64,000 nt of DNA, taken from Streptomyces cinerochromogenes (GTDB lineage Bacteria; Actinomycetota; Actinomycetes; Streptomycetales; Streptomycetaceae). Made by a program: the position numbers and the translations under genes. Below are positions 16,170-25,134 of this stretch, one piece after another. The stretch spans positions 186,001 through 250,000 of the forward strand of contig NZ_BMRM01000009.1 in the NCBI RefSeq assembly GCF_014648635.1, given 5' to 3'. The notes under the pieces were generated by a model that ran no database searches, had not been told where the DNA came from, and saw only the letters and a program-made list of their open reading frames with translations. Numbering within the stretch: the first letter of the stretch is position 1; each line of letters begins with the position of its first letter.

Positions 16170-16202
16170 CGCTGCGCTGGCTCTGAGCCGACGTTCACTG
16201 TA

Positions 16203-16240
16203 GGACCCGCAGGCTGTTCCGGCTTGCGGGTCCTGTTGTT
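16203..16240 (+). terminator. Terminator of infC-rpmI-rplT
   Basis: Perfect 9-bp stem GGACCCGCA/TGCGGGTCC (16203-16211, 16225-16233) followed by TGTTGTT. It lies 33 nt after the rplT stop. The following bases up to 16345 resemble a Streptomyces interspersed GC-rich repeat (CCCCGCGCCCC...GGGGCGCC) and hold no gene. Confidence 0.75.
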
Positions 16241-16364
16241 GGGGTCCACTGCGCGTCGTCCGGCCGCCGGTGCCGTCGTGGTCGCTCGCGCCCACGCGGC
16301 GGAGCCGCATGTCGACAGGGCCCCGCGCCCCTGCGGGGCGCCACAAGTTTCCGAAGGTACGAGG

Positions 16365-17225
16365 ATGCCCCCCGTCTCCCCTGAGCTCATCTCCCCCCGG
16401 TCCGCCCGTGTCTCCGCCGCGCGACGGCTCGCCAAGCGGAACTTCCGGGGCAAGGACCGGCTGTTCCTCGCCGAGGGGCCGCAGGCCGTGCGGGAGGCCG
16501 CCGGGCACCGGGCCGGGGGCCGGGCGACGCTGATCGAGCTGTTCGCCACGGTCGAGGCCGCGGAGCGGTACGCCGACATCATCGGGGCCGCGCGGGACGC
16601 CGGTGCCCGGGTGCACCTGGCCTCCGAGGAGGTCATCGCCGAGATCTCCACGACCGTCACCCCGCAGGGGCTGGTCGGGGTCTGCCGGTTCCTGGACACC
16701 CCCTTCGAGGAGATCCTCAGGAGCCGGCCCCGGCTGGTCGCCGTCCTCGCGCACGTACGGGACCCCGGGAACGCCGGGACGGTGCTGCGCTGCGCCGACG
16801 CCGCCGGCGCCGAGGCGGTGGTCCTCACCGACGCCTCCGTGGACCTGTACAACCCCAAGGCCGTACGGGCCTCCGTCGGCTCCCACTTCCACCTGCCGGT
16901 CGCCGTCGGCGTCCCCGTCGAGCGGGCCGTGGCCGGGCTGAAGGAGGCCGGGGTGCGCATCCTCGCCGCCGACGGGGCCGGCGACCGCGACCTGGACGAG
17001 GAACTGGACAAGGGGACGATGGGCGGGCCGACCGCCTGGGTGTTCGGGAACGAGGCCTGGGGACTGCCGGAGGAGACCCGCGCCCTCGCCGACGCCGTCG
17101 TCCGCGTCCCCATCCACGGGAAGGCCGAGAGCCTGAACCTGGCCACCGCCGCCGCCGTATGTCTCTACGCGTCGGCCCGTGCACAGCGCGCCTCCGGAGG
17201 GTGCCGCTCCGTCACCGAGAGCTAG
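16365..17225 (+). CDS. TrmH/SpoU-family RNA 2'-O-ribose methyltransferase
   Basis: 286 aa from ATG 16365, preceded by AAGGTACGAGG. N-terminal substrate-binding domain (AKRNFRGKDRLFLAEGPQAV) and a C-terminal SPOUT knot: motif 1 HVRDPGNAGTVLRCADA, motif 2 WVFGNEAWGLP, motif 3 PIHGKAESLNLATAAAVCLY with the SAM-binding knot. Members methylate 2'-OH groups in 23S rRNA or tRNA. The target base is not deducible here; the position after rplT fits ribosome maturation. A longer frame from 16224 runs through the preceding repeat and lacks a ribosome-binding site. Confidence 0.9.
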   Translation: MPPVSPELISPRSARVSAARRLAKRNFRGKDRLFLAEGPQAVREAAGHRAGGRATLIELFATVEAAERYADIIGAARDAGARVHLASEEVIAEISTTVTPQGLVGVCRFLDTPFEEILRSRPRLVAVLAHVRDPGNAGTVLRCADAAGAEAVVLTDASVDLYNPKAVRASVGSHFHLPVAVGVPVERAVAGLKEAGVRILAADGAGDRDLDEELDKGTMGGPTAWVFGNEAWGLPEETRALADAVVRVPIHGKAESLNLATAAAVCLYASARAQRASGGCRSVTES

Positions 17226-17275
17226 TAGGGTGACCAGCGCGGGGCCCTGCGCCGTCTGAGAGGTGGGGTACGGGG

Positions 17276-18412
17276 ATGAGTGTGGCCGGCACGAGCACCG
17301 CGCCGGAAGGGCGGGACGCCCGGCGCGCACCCGCGTCCGGGCCCGCGGACGGCTGCCCGGGTGTCGATCCCGACCAGCTGCCCGACGGCCTCGTCATCGC
17401 CGACGACAAGGGCCGCGTGACCTGCTTCAACGCCGCCGCCGCGCGGATCACCGCGGTACGGCCCGCCGACGCCCTCGGACGGTCCCTGGAGAAGGTGCTG
17501 CCCTTAGAGGACCTGGAGGGCCGCCGCTGGTGGCAGCTCACCGATCCCTACGGCGGGCTGCCGATCCGGGTGCGGCAGCCCGAGCGCAACCTGCTGCTGC
17601 CGGGCGGCCGCGAGGTGCTCGTCACCGCCCGCTACGTGCGGGACGAGCCGCTGGGGCCGGTCCGGTCCGTGGTCGTCTCCCTCCGCGACACCGAGGCCCG
17701 CCGCCGTACCGAGCGCAGCCACGCCGAGCTGATCGCCACCGTCGCCCACGAGCTGCGTTCCCCGCTCACCTCCGTGAAGGGCTTCACCGCGACCCTGCTC
17801 GCCAAGTGGGAACGCTTCACCGACGACCAGAAGCGGCTCATGCTGGAGACCGTCGACGCCGACGCCGACCGCGTCACCCGCCTCATCGCCGAGCTGCTGG
17901 ACATCTCCCGCATCGACTCCGGCCGACTGGAGGTGCGCCGCCAGCCCGTCGACATCGGGGCCGCCGTCTCCCGGCACATCCAGGCCTACGTCGCCGCCGG
18001 CCAGCGCGCCGACCGCTTCCTGCTCCGCATCGAACAGCCGCTGCCCGCGCTGTGGGCCGACCCCGACAAGATCGACCAGGTGCTCAGCAACCTCATCGAA
18101 AATGCCGTGCGGCACGGAGAGGGAACCGTCACCATTGACGTCACGCCCACACCGTCCCCGCGCGAGGGCGAGGACACAGGCACGTCGGTCACGGTGAGCG
18201 ACGAGGGGCCCGGCATCCCGGAGGAGTCCATGAACCGCGTCTTCACCCGCTTCTGGCGGGGCAGCAAGCGCGGCGGCACGGGTCTCGGGCTGTACATCGT
18301 CAAGGGCATCGTGGAGGCCCACGGCGGCACGATCACGGTCGGCCGCGCCGCGAGCGGCGGCGCCGAGTTCCGATTTACGTTGCCCGTGGCGGCCCCGGCG
18401 TATCTCGCCTAG
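17276..18412 (+). CDS. Soluble PAS-domain sensor histidine kinase with a TTA codon
   Basis: 378 aa. PAS domain at about residues 35-140 (LPDGLVIADDKGRVTCFNAA), then the HisKA domain with phospho-acceptor His158 in VAHELRSPLTSVKG, and the HATPase domain with N-box NLIENAVRHG, G1 SDEGPGIP and G2 GGTGLGLYIVKGI. No TM helices, so it senses a cytoplasmic signal. No response regulator is adjacent, so its partner is elsewhere. Leu77 is encoded by TTA (17504-17506), the rare codon read only by the bldA tRNA in Streptomyces, which would restrict full-length protein to late growth. Confidence 0.9.
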   Translation: MSVAGTSTAPEGRDARRAPASGPADGCPGVDPDQLPDGLVIADDKGRVTCFNAAAARITAVRPADALGRSLEKVLPLEDLEGRRWWQLTDPYGGLPIRVRQPERNLLLPGGREVLVTARYVRDEPLGPVRSVVVSLRDTEARRRTERSHAELIATVAHELRSPLTSVKGFTATLLAKWERFTDDQKRLMLETVDADADRVTRLIAELLDISRIDSGRLEVRRQPVDIGAAVSRHIQAYVAAGQRADRFLLRIEQPLPALWADPDKIDQVLSNLIENAVRHGEGTVTIDVTPTPSPREGEDTGTSVTVSDEGPGIPEESMNRVFTRFWRGSKRGGTGLGLYIVKGIVEAHGGTITVGRAASGGAEFRFTLPVAAPAYLA

Positions 18413-18447
18413 TGGCCCACGGGCGCATTCGTACACCTCCACCCCGT

Positions 18448-18453
18448 TAGACT
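18448..18453 (+). promoter_or_regulatory. -10 candidate of pheST
   Basis: TAGACT 85 nt before pheS in the 125-bp gap after the kinase; the -35 is poor (ATTCGT at 18427). No Phe-rich leader peptide or T-box is evident. Confidence 0.35.
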
Positions 18454-18537
18454 CGGCCTTTGGCACCTTTGTGTCTTCACACGGCCCACCAACGGTCGCG
18501 GGGACCATCCGCCAGCCAATCGGAAGCACGGGAAGAG

Positions 18538-19659
18538 ATGTCGGCACCCAATAAGTCGTACGACCCTGTCGAGGTCGAGGCGTTGAAACCGGAAGAGATC
18601 GAGCGCATGCGGGACGAGGCGCTCGCCGCCTTCGCCGCCGCGGACTCCCTCGACGCGCTCCACGAGGCCAAGGTCGCCCACACCGGACCGGCCTCACCGC
18701 TGGCCCTCGCCAACCGCGAGATCGGCGCCCTGCCCCCGCACGCCAAGGCCGAGGCCGGCAAGCGCGTCGGCACGGCCCGCGGCGCCGTGAACAAGGCCCT
18801 CGCCGCCCGCCAGGCCGAGCTGGAGGCCGAGCGTGACGCCCGGGTGCTGGTCGAGGAGGCGGTGGACGTATCGCTGCCCTACGACCGCGTCCCGGCCGGC
18901 GCCCGGCACCCGCTCACCACGCTCTCCGAGCGCATCGAGGACATCTTCGTGGCCATGGGCTACGAGGTCGCCGAGGGCCCGCAGGTCGAGGCGGAGTGGT
19001 TCAACTTCGACGCGCTCAACATCGGCCCGGACCACCCGGCCCGCGGCGAGGCCGACACGTTCTTCGTGCAGGGCCCCGAGGGCGGCACCGAGTCCGGCAC
19101 GGTGCTGCGCACGCACACCTCGCCCGTGCAGATCCGCTCGATGCTCGACCGCGAGCTGCCGGTCTACGTGATCTGCCCCGGCGTCGTCTACCGCACCGAC
19201 GAGCTGGACGCCACCCACACCCCGGTCTTCCGCCAGGTCGAGCTGCTCGCCGTGGACGAGGGCCTGACCATGGCCGACCTCAAGGGCACCCTGGACCACA
19301 TGGTCCAGTCCCTGTTCGGCGAGGGCATGAAGACCCGGCTGCGGCCCAACTTCTTCCCCTTCACCGAGCCGAGCGCCGAGATGGACATGCTCTGCTACGT
19401 GTGCAAGGGCGAGTCCGTCGGCAACCCGGACCGGCCCTGCCGCACCTGCTCCAGCGAGGGCTGGATCGAGCTGGGCGGCTGCGGCATGGTCAACCCGCGG
19501 GTCCTCACGGCCTGCGGTATCGATCCGGAGAAGTACAGCGGCTTCGCCTTCGGGTTCGGCATCGAGCGGATGCTGATGTTCCGCCACAACGTCGAAGACA
19601 TGCGAGACATGGTCGAGGGTGACGTCCGGTTCACCCGGCCGTTCGGGATGGAGATCTGA
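18538..19659 (+). CDS. pheS: Phenylalanyl-tRNA synthetase alpha subunit
   Basis: 373 aa from ATG 18538, preceded by GGAAGAG. N-terminal coiled-coil region (ALKPEEIERMRDEALAAF), then the class II catalytic core: motif 1 HPLTTLSERIEDIF, motif 2 FRQVELLAVDEGLTM, motif 3 FGFGIERMLMF. A Cys cluster (MLCYVCKGE and PCRTCSSEGW) is usual for actinobacterial PheS. It charges tRNA-Phe as an alpha2-beta2 enzyme with PheT, whose gene overlaps by 1 nt (TGATG). Confidence 0.97.
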   Translation: MSAPNKSYDPVEVEALKPEEIERMRDEALAAFAAADSLDALHEAKVAHTGPASPLALANREIGALPPHAKAEAGKRVGTARGAVNKALAARQAELEAERDARVLVEEAVDVSLPYDRVPAGARHPLTTLSERIEDIFVAMGYEVAEGPQVEAEWFNFDALNIGPDHPARGEADTFFVQGPEGGTESGTVLRTHTSPVQIRSMLDRELPVYVICPGVVYRTDELDATHTPVFRQVELLAVDEGLTMADLKGTLDHMVQSLFGEGMKTRLRPNFFPFTEPSAEMDMLCYVCKGESVGNPDRPCRTCSSEGWIELGGCGMVNPRVLTACGIDPEKYSGFAFGFGIERMLMFRHNVEDMRDMVEGDVRFTRPFGMEI

Positions 19660-22181
19660 TGCGGGTCCCGCTTTCTTGGCTGCGGGAGTACGTCGACCTG
19701 CCGGCGACGGAGACCGGCCGCGACGTCCAGGCCAAGCTCATTTCGGCCGGCCTGGAGGTCGAGACCGTCGAACAGCTCGGCGCCGACCTCAAGGGCCCGC
19801 TGGTCGTCGGCCAGGTGCTGACCATCGAGGAGCTGGAGGGCTTCAAGAAGCCGATCCGCTTCTGCACGGTCGACGTCGGCCAGGCCAACGGCACCGGTGA
19901 GCCCCAGGAGATCGTCTGCGGCGCCCGCAACTTCGCGGTCGGCGACAAGGTCGTCGTGGTCCTCCCCGGCGCCACGCTCCCGGGCGGCTTCTCCATCGCC
20001 GCCCGCAAGACCTACGGCAAGGTCTCGCACGGCATGATCTGCTCCAGCGACGAGCTGGGCATGGGCGACGACGGCGCGCACGGCATCATCGTGCTGCCGC
20101 CGGAGACCGAGGTCGGCAAGGACGCCATCGAGCTGCTGGAGCTGGTCGACGAGGTCCTGGACATCGCCGTCACCGCCAACCGCGGCGACTGCCTGTCCAT
20201 CCGCGGCGTCGCCCGCGAGACCGCCATCGCCTACGGCCTGCCGCTGCGCGACCCGGCCCTGATCGACGTACCGGCCCCGAACGCCTTCGGCTACCCGGTG
20301 AAGGTCTCCGATCCGTTCGGCTGCGACCGCTTCACCGCCCGCACGGTCACCGGACTGAGCCCCGAGGCGCGCTCCCCGATCTGGCTCCAGCGCCGGCTGC
20401 AGAAGGTCGGCATGCGCCCGATCTCGCTCGCCGTCGACATCACGAACTACGTGATGATGGAGCTGGGCCAGCCCCTGCACGCCTACGACCGCACGCTGGT
20501 CCAGGGCACCATCGGCGTGCGCCGGGCCGAGGAGGGCGAGAAGCTCGTCACCCTCGACGGCGTCGAGCGCACGCTGCACGCCGAGGACCTGGTCATCACC
20601 GACGAGCGCGGCCCGATCGGCCTCGCCGGTGTGATGGGCGGCGCCAACACGGAGATCGCCGACCACGAGGAAACCGAGGACGGCGTGAACGGCACCACCG
20701 ACGTGGTGATCGAGGCGGCCCACTTCGACCCCGTCTCCGTCGCCCGTACCGGCCGCCGGCACAAGCTGCTGACCGAGGCGTCCCGCCGCTTCGAGCGCGG
20801 CGTGGACCCGCAGGCCGCCGCGGCCGCCGCCCAGCGCACCGTGGACCTGCTGGTCCTGCTCGCCGGTGGCACGGCGGAGGCCGGTGTCACCGAGGTCATC
20901 GCGCCCTCTGCCCCGCACACCATCACCATCCCCGCCGACCACCCGGACAAGGTGGCGGGCGTCGACTACGGCCGGGAGACGGTCGTGCGCCGCCTCCAGC
21001 AGGTCGGCTGCGACGTGTACGGGCAGGACGAGCTGATCGTCACCGTGCCGTCCTGGCGGCCCGACCTGGCCGACCCGAACGACCTCGCCGAGGAGGTCAT
21101 CCGGCTCGAGGGCTACGAGAACCTGCCCTCCACGCTGCCCAGGCCGCCCGCGGGCCGCGGTCTCACGCACCGCCAGCGGTTGCACCGCAGGGTCGGCCGC
21201 GCGCTGGCCGGCGCGGGCTACGTCGAGGCGCCGAACTACCCCTTCGTCAGCGAGCAGGTCTTCGACCAGCTCGGCCTGGACGCCGACGACCCGGCCCGCC
21301 GTGCCGTCAAGCTGGTCAACCCGCTCAGCGACGAGGAGCCCGCGCTCCGCACGACGCTGCTGCCGGGTCTGCTCGGCGCGCTGAGGCGCAACGCCGGCCG
21401 GGGCTCGCACGATCTGGCGCTGTTCGAGACCGGGCTGGTGTTCCACCCGCGCGAGGAGCAGCGCGTCGCCGGGCACCTGCCCGTCGACCGGCGTCCCAGC
21501 GACGAGGAGATCGCCGCGCTGAACGCCGCGCTGCCCGAGCAGCCGCGGCACGTCGCCGTCGTCCTCGCCGGTGCTCGCGAGCAGTCCGGTTGGTGGGGCA
21601 AGGGCCGCCCGGCGGACTGGGCCGACGCCGTCGAGGCGGCGCGTGCCGTGGCCCGCGAGGCCGGTACCGAGCTGGTCGTGCGCAAGGGGCAGTACGGTCC
21701 CTGGCACCCCGGCCGCTGTGCCGAGCTGGTCGTCGTCGCCGACGGCACGGAGCGGGTCGTGGGTCACGCGGGCGAACTGCACCCGCGCGTCGTCAAGGCC
21801 CTGGGCCTGCCGGAGCGCACCTGCGCGGCGGAGCTGGACCTGGACGCCCTGGAGGCGGCGGGTGACGGCGTCCCGCGGGCGCCGCGGATCTCCGCGTTCC
21901 CGGTCGCCACCCAGGACGTCGCCCTCGTGGTCGACCAGTTCGTGCCGCACGCCGACGTGGAGGCCGCGCTGCGTGAGGGCGCGGGGGAGCTTCTGGAGTC
22001 CATCCGGCTCTTCGACGTGTACGAGAACGCCGAGCAGCTGGGGGACGGGAAGAAGTCGCTGGCGTACGCGCTGCGCTTCCGCGCGGGGGACCGGACGCTG
22101 ACCGTGGACGAGGCGTCGGCCGCGCGGGACGCCGCGGTCGCCCTCGCGGGTGAGCGGACCGGGGCGGTCCTGAGGGGCTAG
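19659..22181 (+). CDS. pheT: Phenylalanyl-tRNA synthetase beta subunit
   Basis: 840 aa, normal for the long bacterial form. N-terminal MRVPLSWLREYVDLP, an EMAP-type tRNA-binding domain (LVVGQVLTIEELEGFKKP), then the B3/B4 editing domain, B5 DNA-binding-like domain (PSWRPDLADPNDLAEEVIRL), the catalytic-like domain and C-terminal FDX-ACB anticodon-binding domain (RISAFPVATQDVALVVDQFV). It edits Tyr-tRNA-Phe and binds tRNA. The start overlaps the pheS stop by one base, implying coupled translation. Confidence 0.97.
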   Translation: MRVPLSWLREYVDLPATETGRDVQAKLISAGLEVETVEQLGADLKGPLVVGQVLTIEELEGFKKPIRFCTVDVGQANGTGEPQEIVCGARNFAVGDKVVVVLPGATLPGGFSIAARKTYGKVSHGMICSSDELGMGDDGAHGIIVLPPETEVGKDAIELLELVDEVLDIAVTANRGDCLSIRGVARETAIAYGLPLRDPALIDVPAPNAFGYPVKVSDPFGCDRFTARTVTGLSPEARSPIWLQRRLQKVGMRPISLAVDITNYVMMELGQPLHAYDRTLVQGTIGVRRAEEGEKLVTLDGVERTLHAEDLVITDERGPIGLAGVMGGANTEIADHEETEDGVNGTTDVVIEAAHFDPVSVARTGRRHKLLTEASRRFERGVDPQAAAAAAQRTVDLLVLLAGGTAEAGVTEVIAPSAPHTITIPADHPDKVAGVDYGRETVVRRLQQVGCDVYGQDELIVTVPSWRPDLADPNDLAEEVIRLEGYENLPSTLPRPPAGRGLTHRQRLHRRVGRALAGAGYVEAPNYPFVSEQVFDQLGLDADDPARRAVKLVNPLSDEEPALRTTLLPGLLGALRRNAGRGSHDLALFETGLVFHPREEQRVAGHLPVDRRPSDEEIAALNAALPEQPRHVAVVLAGAREQSGWWGKGRPADWADAVEAARAVAREAGTELVVRKGQYGPWHPGRCAELVVVADGTERVVGHAGELHPRVVKALGLPERTCAAELDLDALEAAGDGVPRAPRISAFPVATQDVALVVDQFVPHADVEAALREGAGELLESIRLFDVYENAEQLGDGKKSLAYALRFRAGDRTLTVDEASAARDAAVALAGERTGAVLRG

Positions 22182-22199
22182 ACCCCGTCCGGGGTGCCG

Positions 22200-22238
22200 C
22201 GCGCGGCCGGCTGCGGGTTCTCCGTGGCCGGCCGCGCG
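22200..22238 (+). terminator. Strong hairpin after pheT
   Basis: Perfect 12-bp arms CGCGCGGCCGGC/GCCGGCCGCGCG (22200-22211, 22227-22238), 15-nt loop, no T-run. It lies 19 nt after the pheT stop and is typical of Streptomyces termination hairpins. Confidence 0.65.
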
Positions 22239-22312
22239 GTTCCCGGCCCCTGCCGTCTTCCCGCCGCGCCCCTGCCGTCAGCTGCATAAATGCGGGCCGG
22301 CTCGGGTTGTCT

Positions 22313-22326
22313 CACTCGTTCGAGTG
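22313..22326. promoter_or_regulatory. 14-bp palindrome upstream of the PP2C gene
   Basis: CACTCG-TT-CGAGTG, perfect, 110 bp before ATG 22436. A second small palindrome, GCATAAATGC, lies at about 22283-22293. These could be operators; no adjacent regulator is obvious. Confidence 0.3.
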
Positions 22327-22435
22327 GGAAGTAAGGGTGATCTCACCCAGCGGGGTCATGCCGTGGACAGAATCGGACCGGCCTTTCGGGGTCGGTCCGT
22401 CTGCTCTGTCAGGGCCCACATGGGGGACCAGAGGC

Positions 22436-23479
22436 ATGATCCGCATCAAGGCACGGGCGCCCACCGGGCGGGCAATCGTCCTGCCCACCGTCTGGGGAGC
22501 CGTCGCGGTCGGCTACAAGTTCGGCTGCCCGCTCGCCCAGCAGGACGGGCTCGGGGCGCGCATCGCCACCAGCGCCGTCTTCTTCGCCGTGGGCACCGGC
22601 CTCGTCTGTCACGTCCGCCGCACCCTGCTGCGGGAGCTGCGGCTCGCCCGGCGGGCGGCGCGGGCCGCGCAGAACGTCGTCCTGCGTCCGCTGCCGCCGA
22701 GACTCGACGGGATCGACGTCGCCGCCGCCCAGCTGTCGGCCGACCGGGGCGCGAGCGTCGGCGGTGATCTGTACGAGGTCATCGCCACCGAGCACGGGGT
22801 GCGGGTGGTGATGGGAGACGTACGAGGGCACGGTCTGGCCGCCCTCGGCACCGTCGCCGCCCTCCTCGGCAGCTTCCGCGAGGCCGCCCACGACGAGCCG
22901 GAACTGGGCAGGGTGCTCCGCAGACTGGACCGCGCCCTCGCCCGCCACCTCCGCGAACGCGCCCGCGCGGAGCATCCCGCGAACGGCGCCGCCGACCTCG
23001 GCAACCCGGTCGCCGAGGAGTTCGTCACCGTCCTGCTCCTGGAGATCGGCCGGGACGGCGGGCTGCGCGCCCTCAACTGCGGTCATCCCTGGCCGTACCT
23101 GGTGAGCGGGGCGAGGGTCGAACCGCTGGCCGGGGATCCCCTTCCGCCCCTCGGACCGTTCCCGCTTCCGGCGGAGCTGGAGGTCCTGTCCTGCGGCCGG
23201 CTGCATCCGGGGGAGTCGCTGGTCCTCTTCACGGACGGGGCGGAGGACGCACGGGACCCGCACGGCCGGTTCTTCCCGCTGCCCGCGGCGCTGCGCGACG
23301 CCGTGGGCGAGCAGCCGGTGTCACCGCAGACGGTGCTGCGCACTCTCTTCAGGGCCCTCCTGCACCACACGGCCGGCAGACCGACCGACGACGTGGCCGT
23401 CCTGGTGCTGCGGAACGGCCGGGCCAGGGGCGAGCTGTCCTGCCCGGGCGGCGCGCGACCGGCCGGCACGCACCGCTGA
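22436..23479 (+). CDS. Membrane-bound PP2C-family (SpoIIE-type) serine/threonine phosphatase
   Basis: 347 aa from ATG 22436 (AGAGG upstream). Two TM segments at about residues 12-32 and 42-60, then a short linker helix (RELRLARRAARAAQNVVL) and a SpoIIE/PP2C domain. The metal-binding Asp residues appear in GASVGGDLYEV, VMGDVRGHG and LFTDGAEDAR, with a final Asp in RPTDDVAVLVL. Such phosphatases dephosphorylate anti-sigma-factor antagonists in partner-switching pathways. No anti-sigma kinase or STAS protein lies beside it, so its target is unknown. Confidence 0.87.
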   Translation: MIRIKARAPTGRAIVLPTVWGAVAVGYKFGCPLAQQDGLGARIATSAVFFAVGTGLVCHVRRTLLRELRLARRAARAAQNVVLRPLPPRLDGIDVAAAQLSADRGASVGGDLYEVIATEHGVRVVMGDVRGHGLAALGTVAALLGSFREAAHDEPELGRVLRRLDRALARHLRERARAEHPANGAADLGNPVAEEFVTVLLLEIGRDGGLRALNCGHPWPYLVSGARVEPLAGDPLPPLGPFPLPAELEVLSCGRLHPGESLVLFTDGAEDARDPHGRFFPLPAALRDAVGEQPVSPQTVLRTLFRALLHHTAGRPTDDVAVLVLRNGRARGELSCPGGARPAGTHR

Positions 23480-23664
23480 GGACCGACCCGCCACCACCCA
23501 CCGCCAGGGTCTTCGCCGGATCGGCCCGGGTCCGCGACGCCCGGCCGGGCCGCCGTCGTTCGAGGGGGAGCCGGCGGCCCGGCCGGTCTCTTGCGAGACA
23601 CCCCAGTCAACCGGACCGACACGCTCCGCGACAGCGCGCGCACGCCCCGGATACGGGCACTCCG

Positions 23665-23681
23665 TTCACACCCCGTGTGAA
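23665..23681. promoter_or_regulatory. Operator-like inverted repeat
   Basis: TTCACAC-CCC-GTGTGAA, perfect 7-bp arms, 48 bp before the TPR regulator start. TACGCT (23693-23698) could be the -10. Otherwise the 249-bp gap after the phosphatase shows only GC-rich repeats. Confidence 0.4.
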
Positions 23682-23728
23682 GGCGGTGCCACTACGCTGA
23701 CCGCACCAGGCCACTCGGGGGGCACTCC

Positions 23729-25069
23729 ATGCAGCCCAACACTCTGCTCGACGCCATCCTGGACGAGGCGGGGATCTCGCACGCCGGTCTCGCCGCCCAC
23801 GTCAACCAGGCGGGCCGCGCCCGCGGTCTCGCCCTGCGGTACGAACACACCGCCGTGGCGCGGTGGCTGAAGGGCCAGCGGCCCCGCGGCCAGGTCCCCG
23901 ACCTGATCTGCGAGGTGCTCGCGGCCCGGCTCCAGCGGCCCGTCACGCTGGACGACATCGGCCTCGGCGTGCCCGGCGAGCCCGGCACCCCGCACACCGG
24001 TTCGCTGGGCGGCTTCGTGGAGCGGGCCACCGCCCTGTGGCGGTCGGACGAACAGCAGCGGCCCCATGTGCTGGATGCGCCGGCCGTCACCGGGACCCCG
24101 GCCGTGATGCCGGTGTGGGAGTGGGAGAACCCGCCCGAGGACGTGGACGTCTCCCGGGGCGGCCGGAACCCGGTCACCGCGGCCGACATCGAGATGCTGA
24201 GGGCCGCCCGGACGCACTACGAGCAGATGTACCGCAAGGCCGGCGGGATCGCGACCCGGACGCGGATCGTGGGGTTCCTCAACGCCGAGGCCGCGCCGCT
24301 GCTGCGCGGCAGCTACACCGACGCCACCGGCCGCCAACTGCACCGGGCCACCGGCGGGTTGGTGGCGATCGCGGGCATCTGCGCGTACGACTCCGACGCC
24401 CACGGACTCGCCCAGCGCTACTTCCACCAGGCGCTGCGTCTCGCGAAGGCCAGCGGGGACCGGGGACTCGGCGCCTATGTGATCGCACTGCTGGTCAACC
24501 AGGCGCTGTTCATGCGGGAGTACCGGCAGGCCGTCGCCTTCGCGGAGGCCGCGCTGCGCGCCGCCGGCCGGCACATCACCCCCGCGCTCGCCTCCGACCT
24601 GTACGCGATGCAGGCCAAGGCGTACGCCCACCTCGGGGACGGCGGCAGCGCGCTGTCCTGCATCCGGCGGGCGGAGACGGCGGCCGAGCGGATCCGGCGG
24701 GGCTACGAGCCCGACGAGACCGGGTACGTCCAGCCCGGACTGGTCAACGTCCAGGTGGCCGAGGCGCTGCTGAGCCTTGGGGAGCTCGCCGCCGCCGGGG
24801 AGCACGCGGCGGCGGCCGTCGGCAACCCCGCCCACGACCGGGGGCGGGTGCACCGGCTGGCCATGCTCAGCACCGTCGAACTGCGCCAGGGCAACGCCGA
24901 GAAGGCGGTGGTCACGGCCGTGCAGATGGCGGAGCAGGCCCGGGGCATGGAGTCCCAGCGGCTGCGCGACAGACTCCGCGCGGTACGCGAGCACCTGGTG
25001 CGCTGCGGCTCGGCCGGCACCGCCGAGGCCGCCGAACTCATCGACGGAGCACTGCGCGTACCGCTGTAG
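23729..25069 (+). CDS. NsdA-like regulatory protein with N-terminal HTH-like region and TPR repeats
   Basis: 446 aa. The N-terminal 75 residues (LDEAGISHAGLAAHVNQAGR, then HTAVARWLKGQRPRGQVPDLI) resemble the XRE-like region of Streptomyces NsdA-type regulators. The rest is helical, with TPR-like repeats from about residue 190 (AQRYFHQALRLAKASGD, YRQAVAFAEAALRAAG, DLYAMQAKAYAHLGD). NsdA in S. coelicolor negatively affects differentiation and antibiotic production; equivalence here is only by resemblance. An operator-like inverted repeat lies upstream. It is followed at 66 bp by the NUDIX gene on the same strand. Confidence 0.7.
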   Translation: MQPNTLLDAILDEAGISHAGLAAHVNQAGRARGLALRYEHTAVARWLKGQRPRGQVPDLICEVLAARLQRPVTLDDIGLGVPGEPGTPHTGSLGGFVERATALWRSDEQQRPHVLDAPAVTGTPAVMPVWEWENPPEDVDVSRGGRNPVTAADIEMLRAARTHYEQMYRKAGGIATRTRIVGFLNAEAAPLLRGSYTDATGRQLHRATGGLVAIAGICAYDSDAHGLAQRYFHQALRLAKASGDRGLGAYVIALLVNQALFMREYRQAVAFAEAALRAAGRHITPALASDLYAMQAKAYAHLGDGGSALSCIRRAETAAERIRRGYEPDETGYVQPGLVNVQVAEALLSLGELAAAGEHAAAAVGNPAHDRGRVHRLAMLSTVELRQGNAEKAVVTAVQMAEQARGMESQRLRDRLRAVREHLVRCGSAGTAEAAELIDGALRVPL

Positions 25070-25134
25070 GCCCACTGTGGGCGCACCGTCCCTGCTGCGA
25101 TATTGCCACTTACTCGGCGGAAGGTGGCAGAACC

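Noticed and set aside
18413..18537. T-box or Phe leader peptide upstream of pheS
   Set aside because: The gap is short, with no Phe-rich open frame and no T-box-like sequence.
22283..22293. GCATAAATGC as an ARG box at the PP2C gene
   Set aside because: Single short palindrome without a second box or arginine-related gene.
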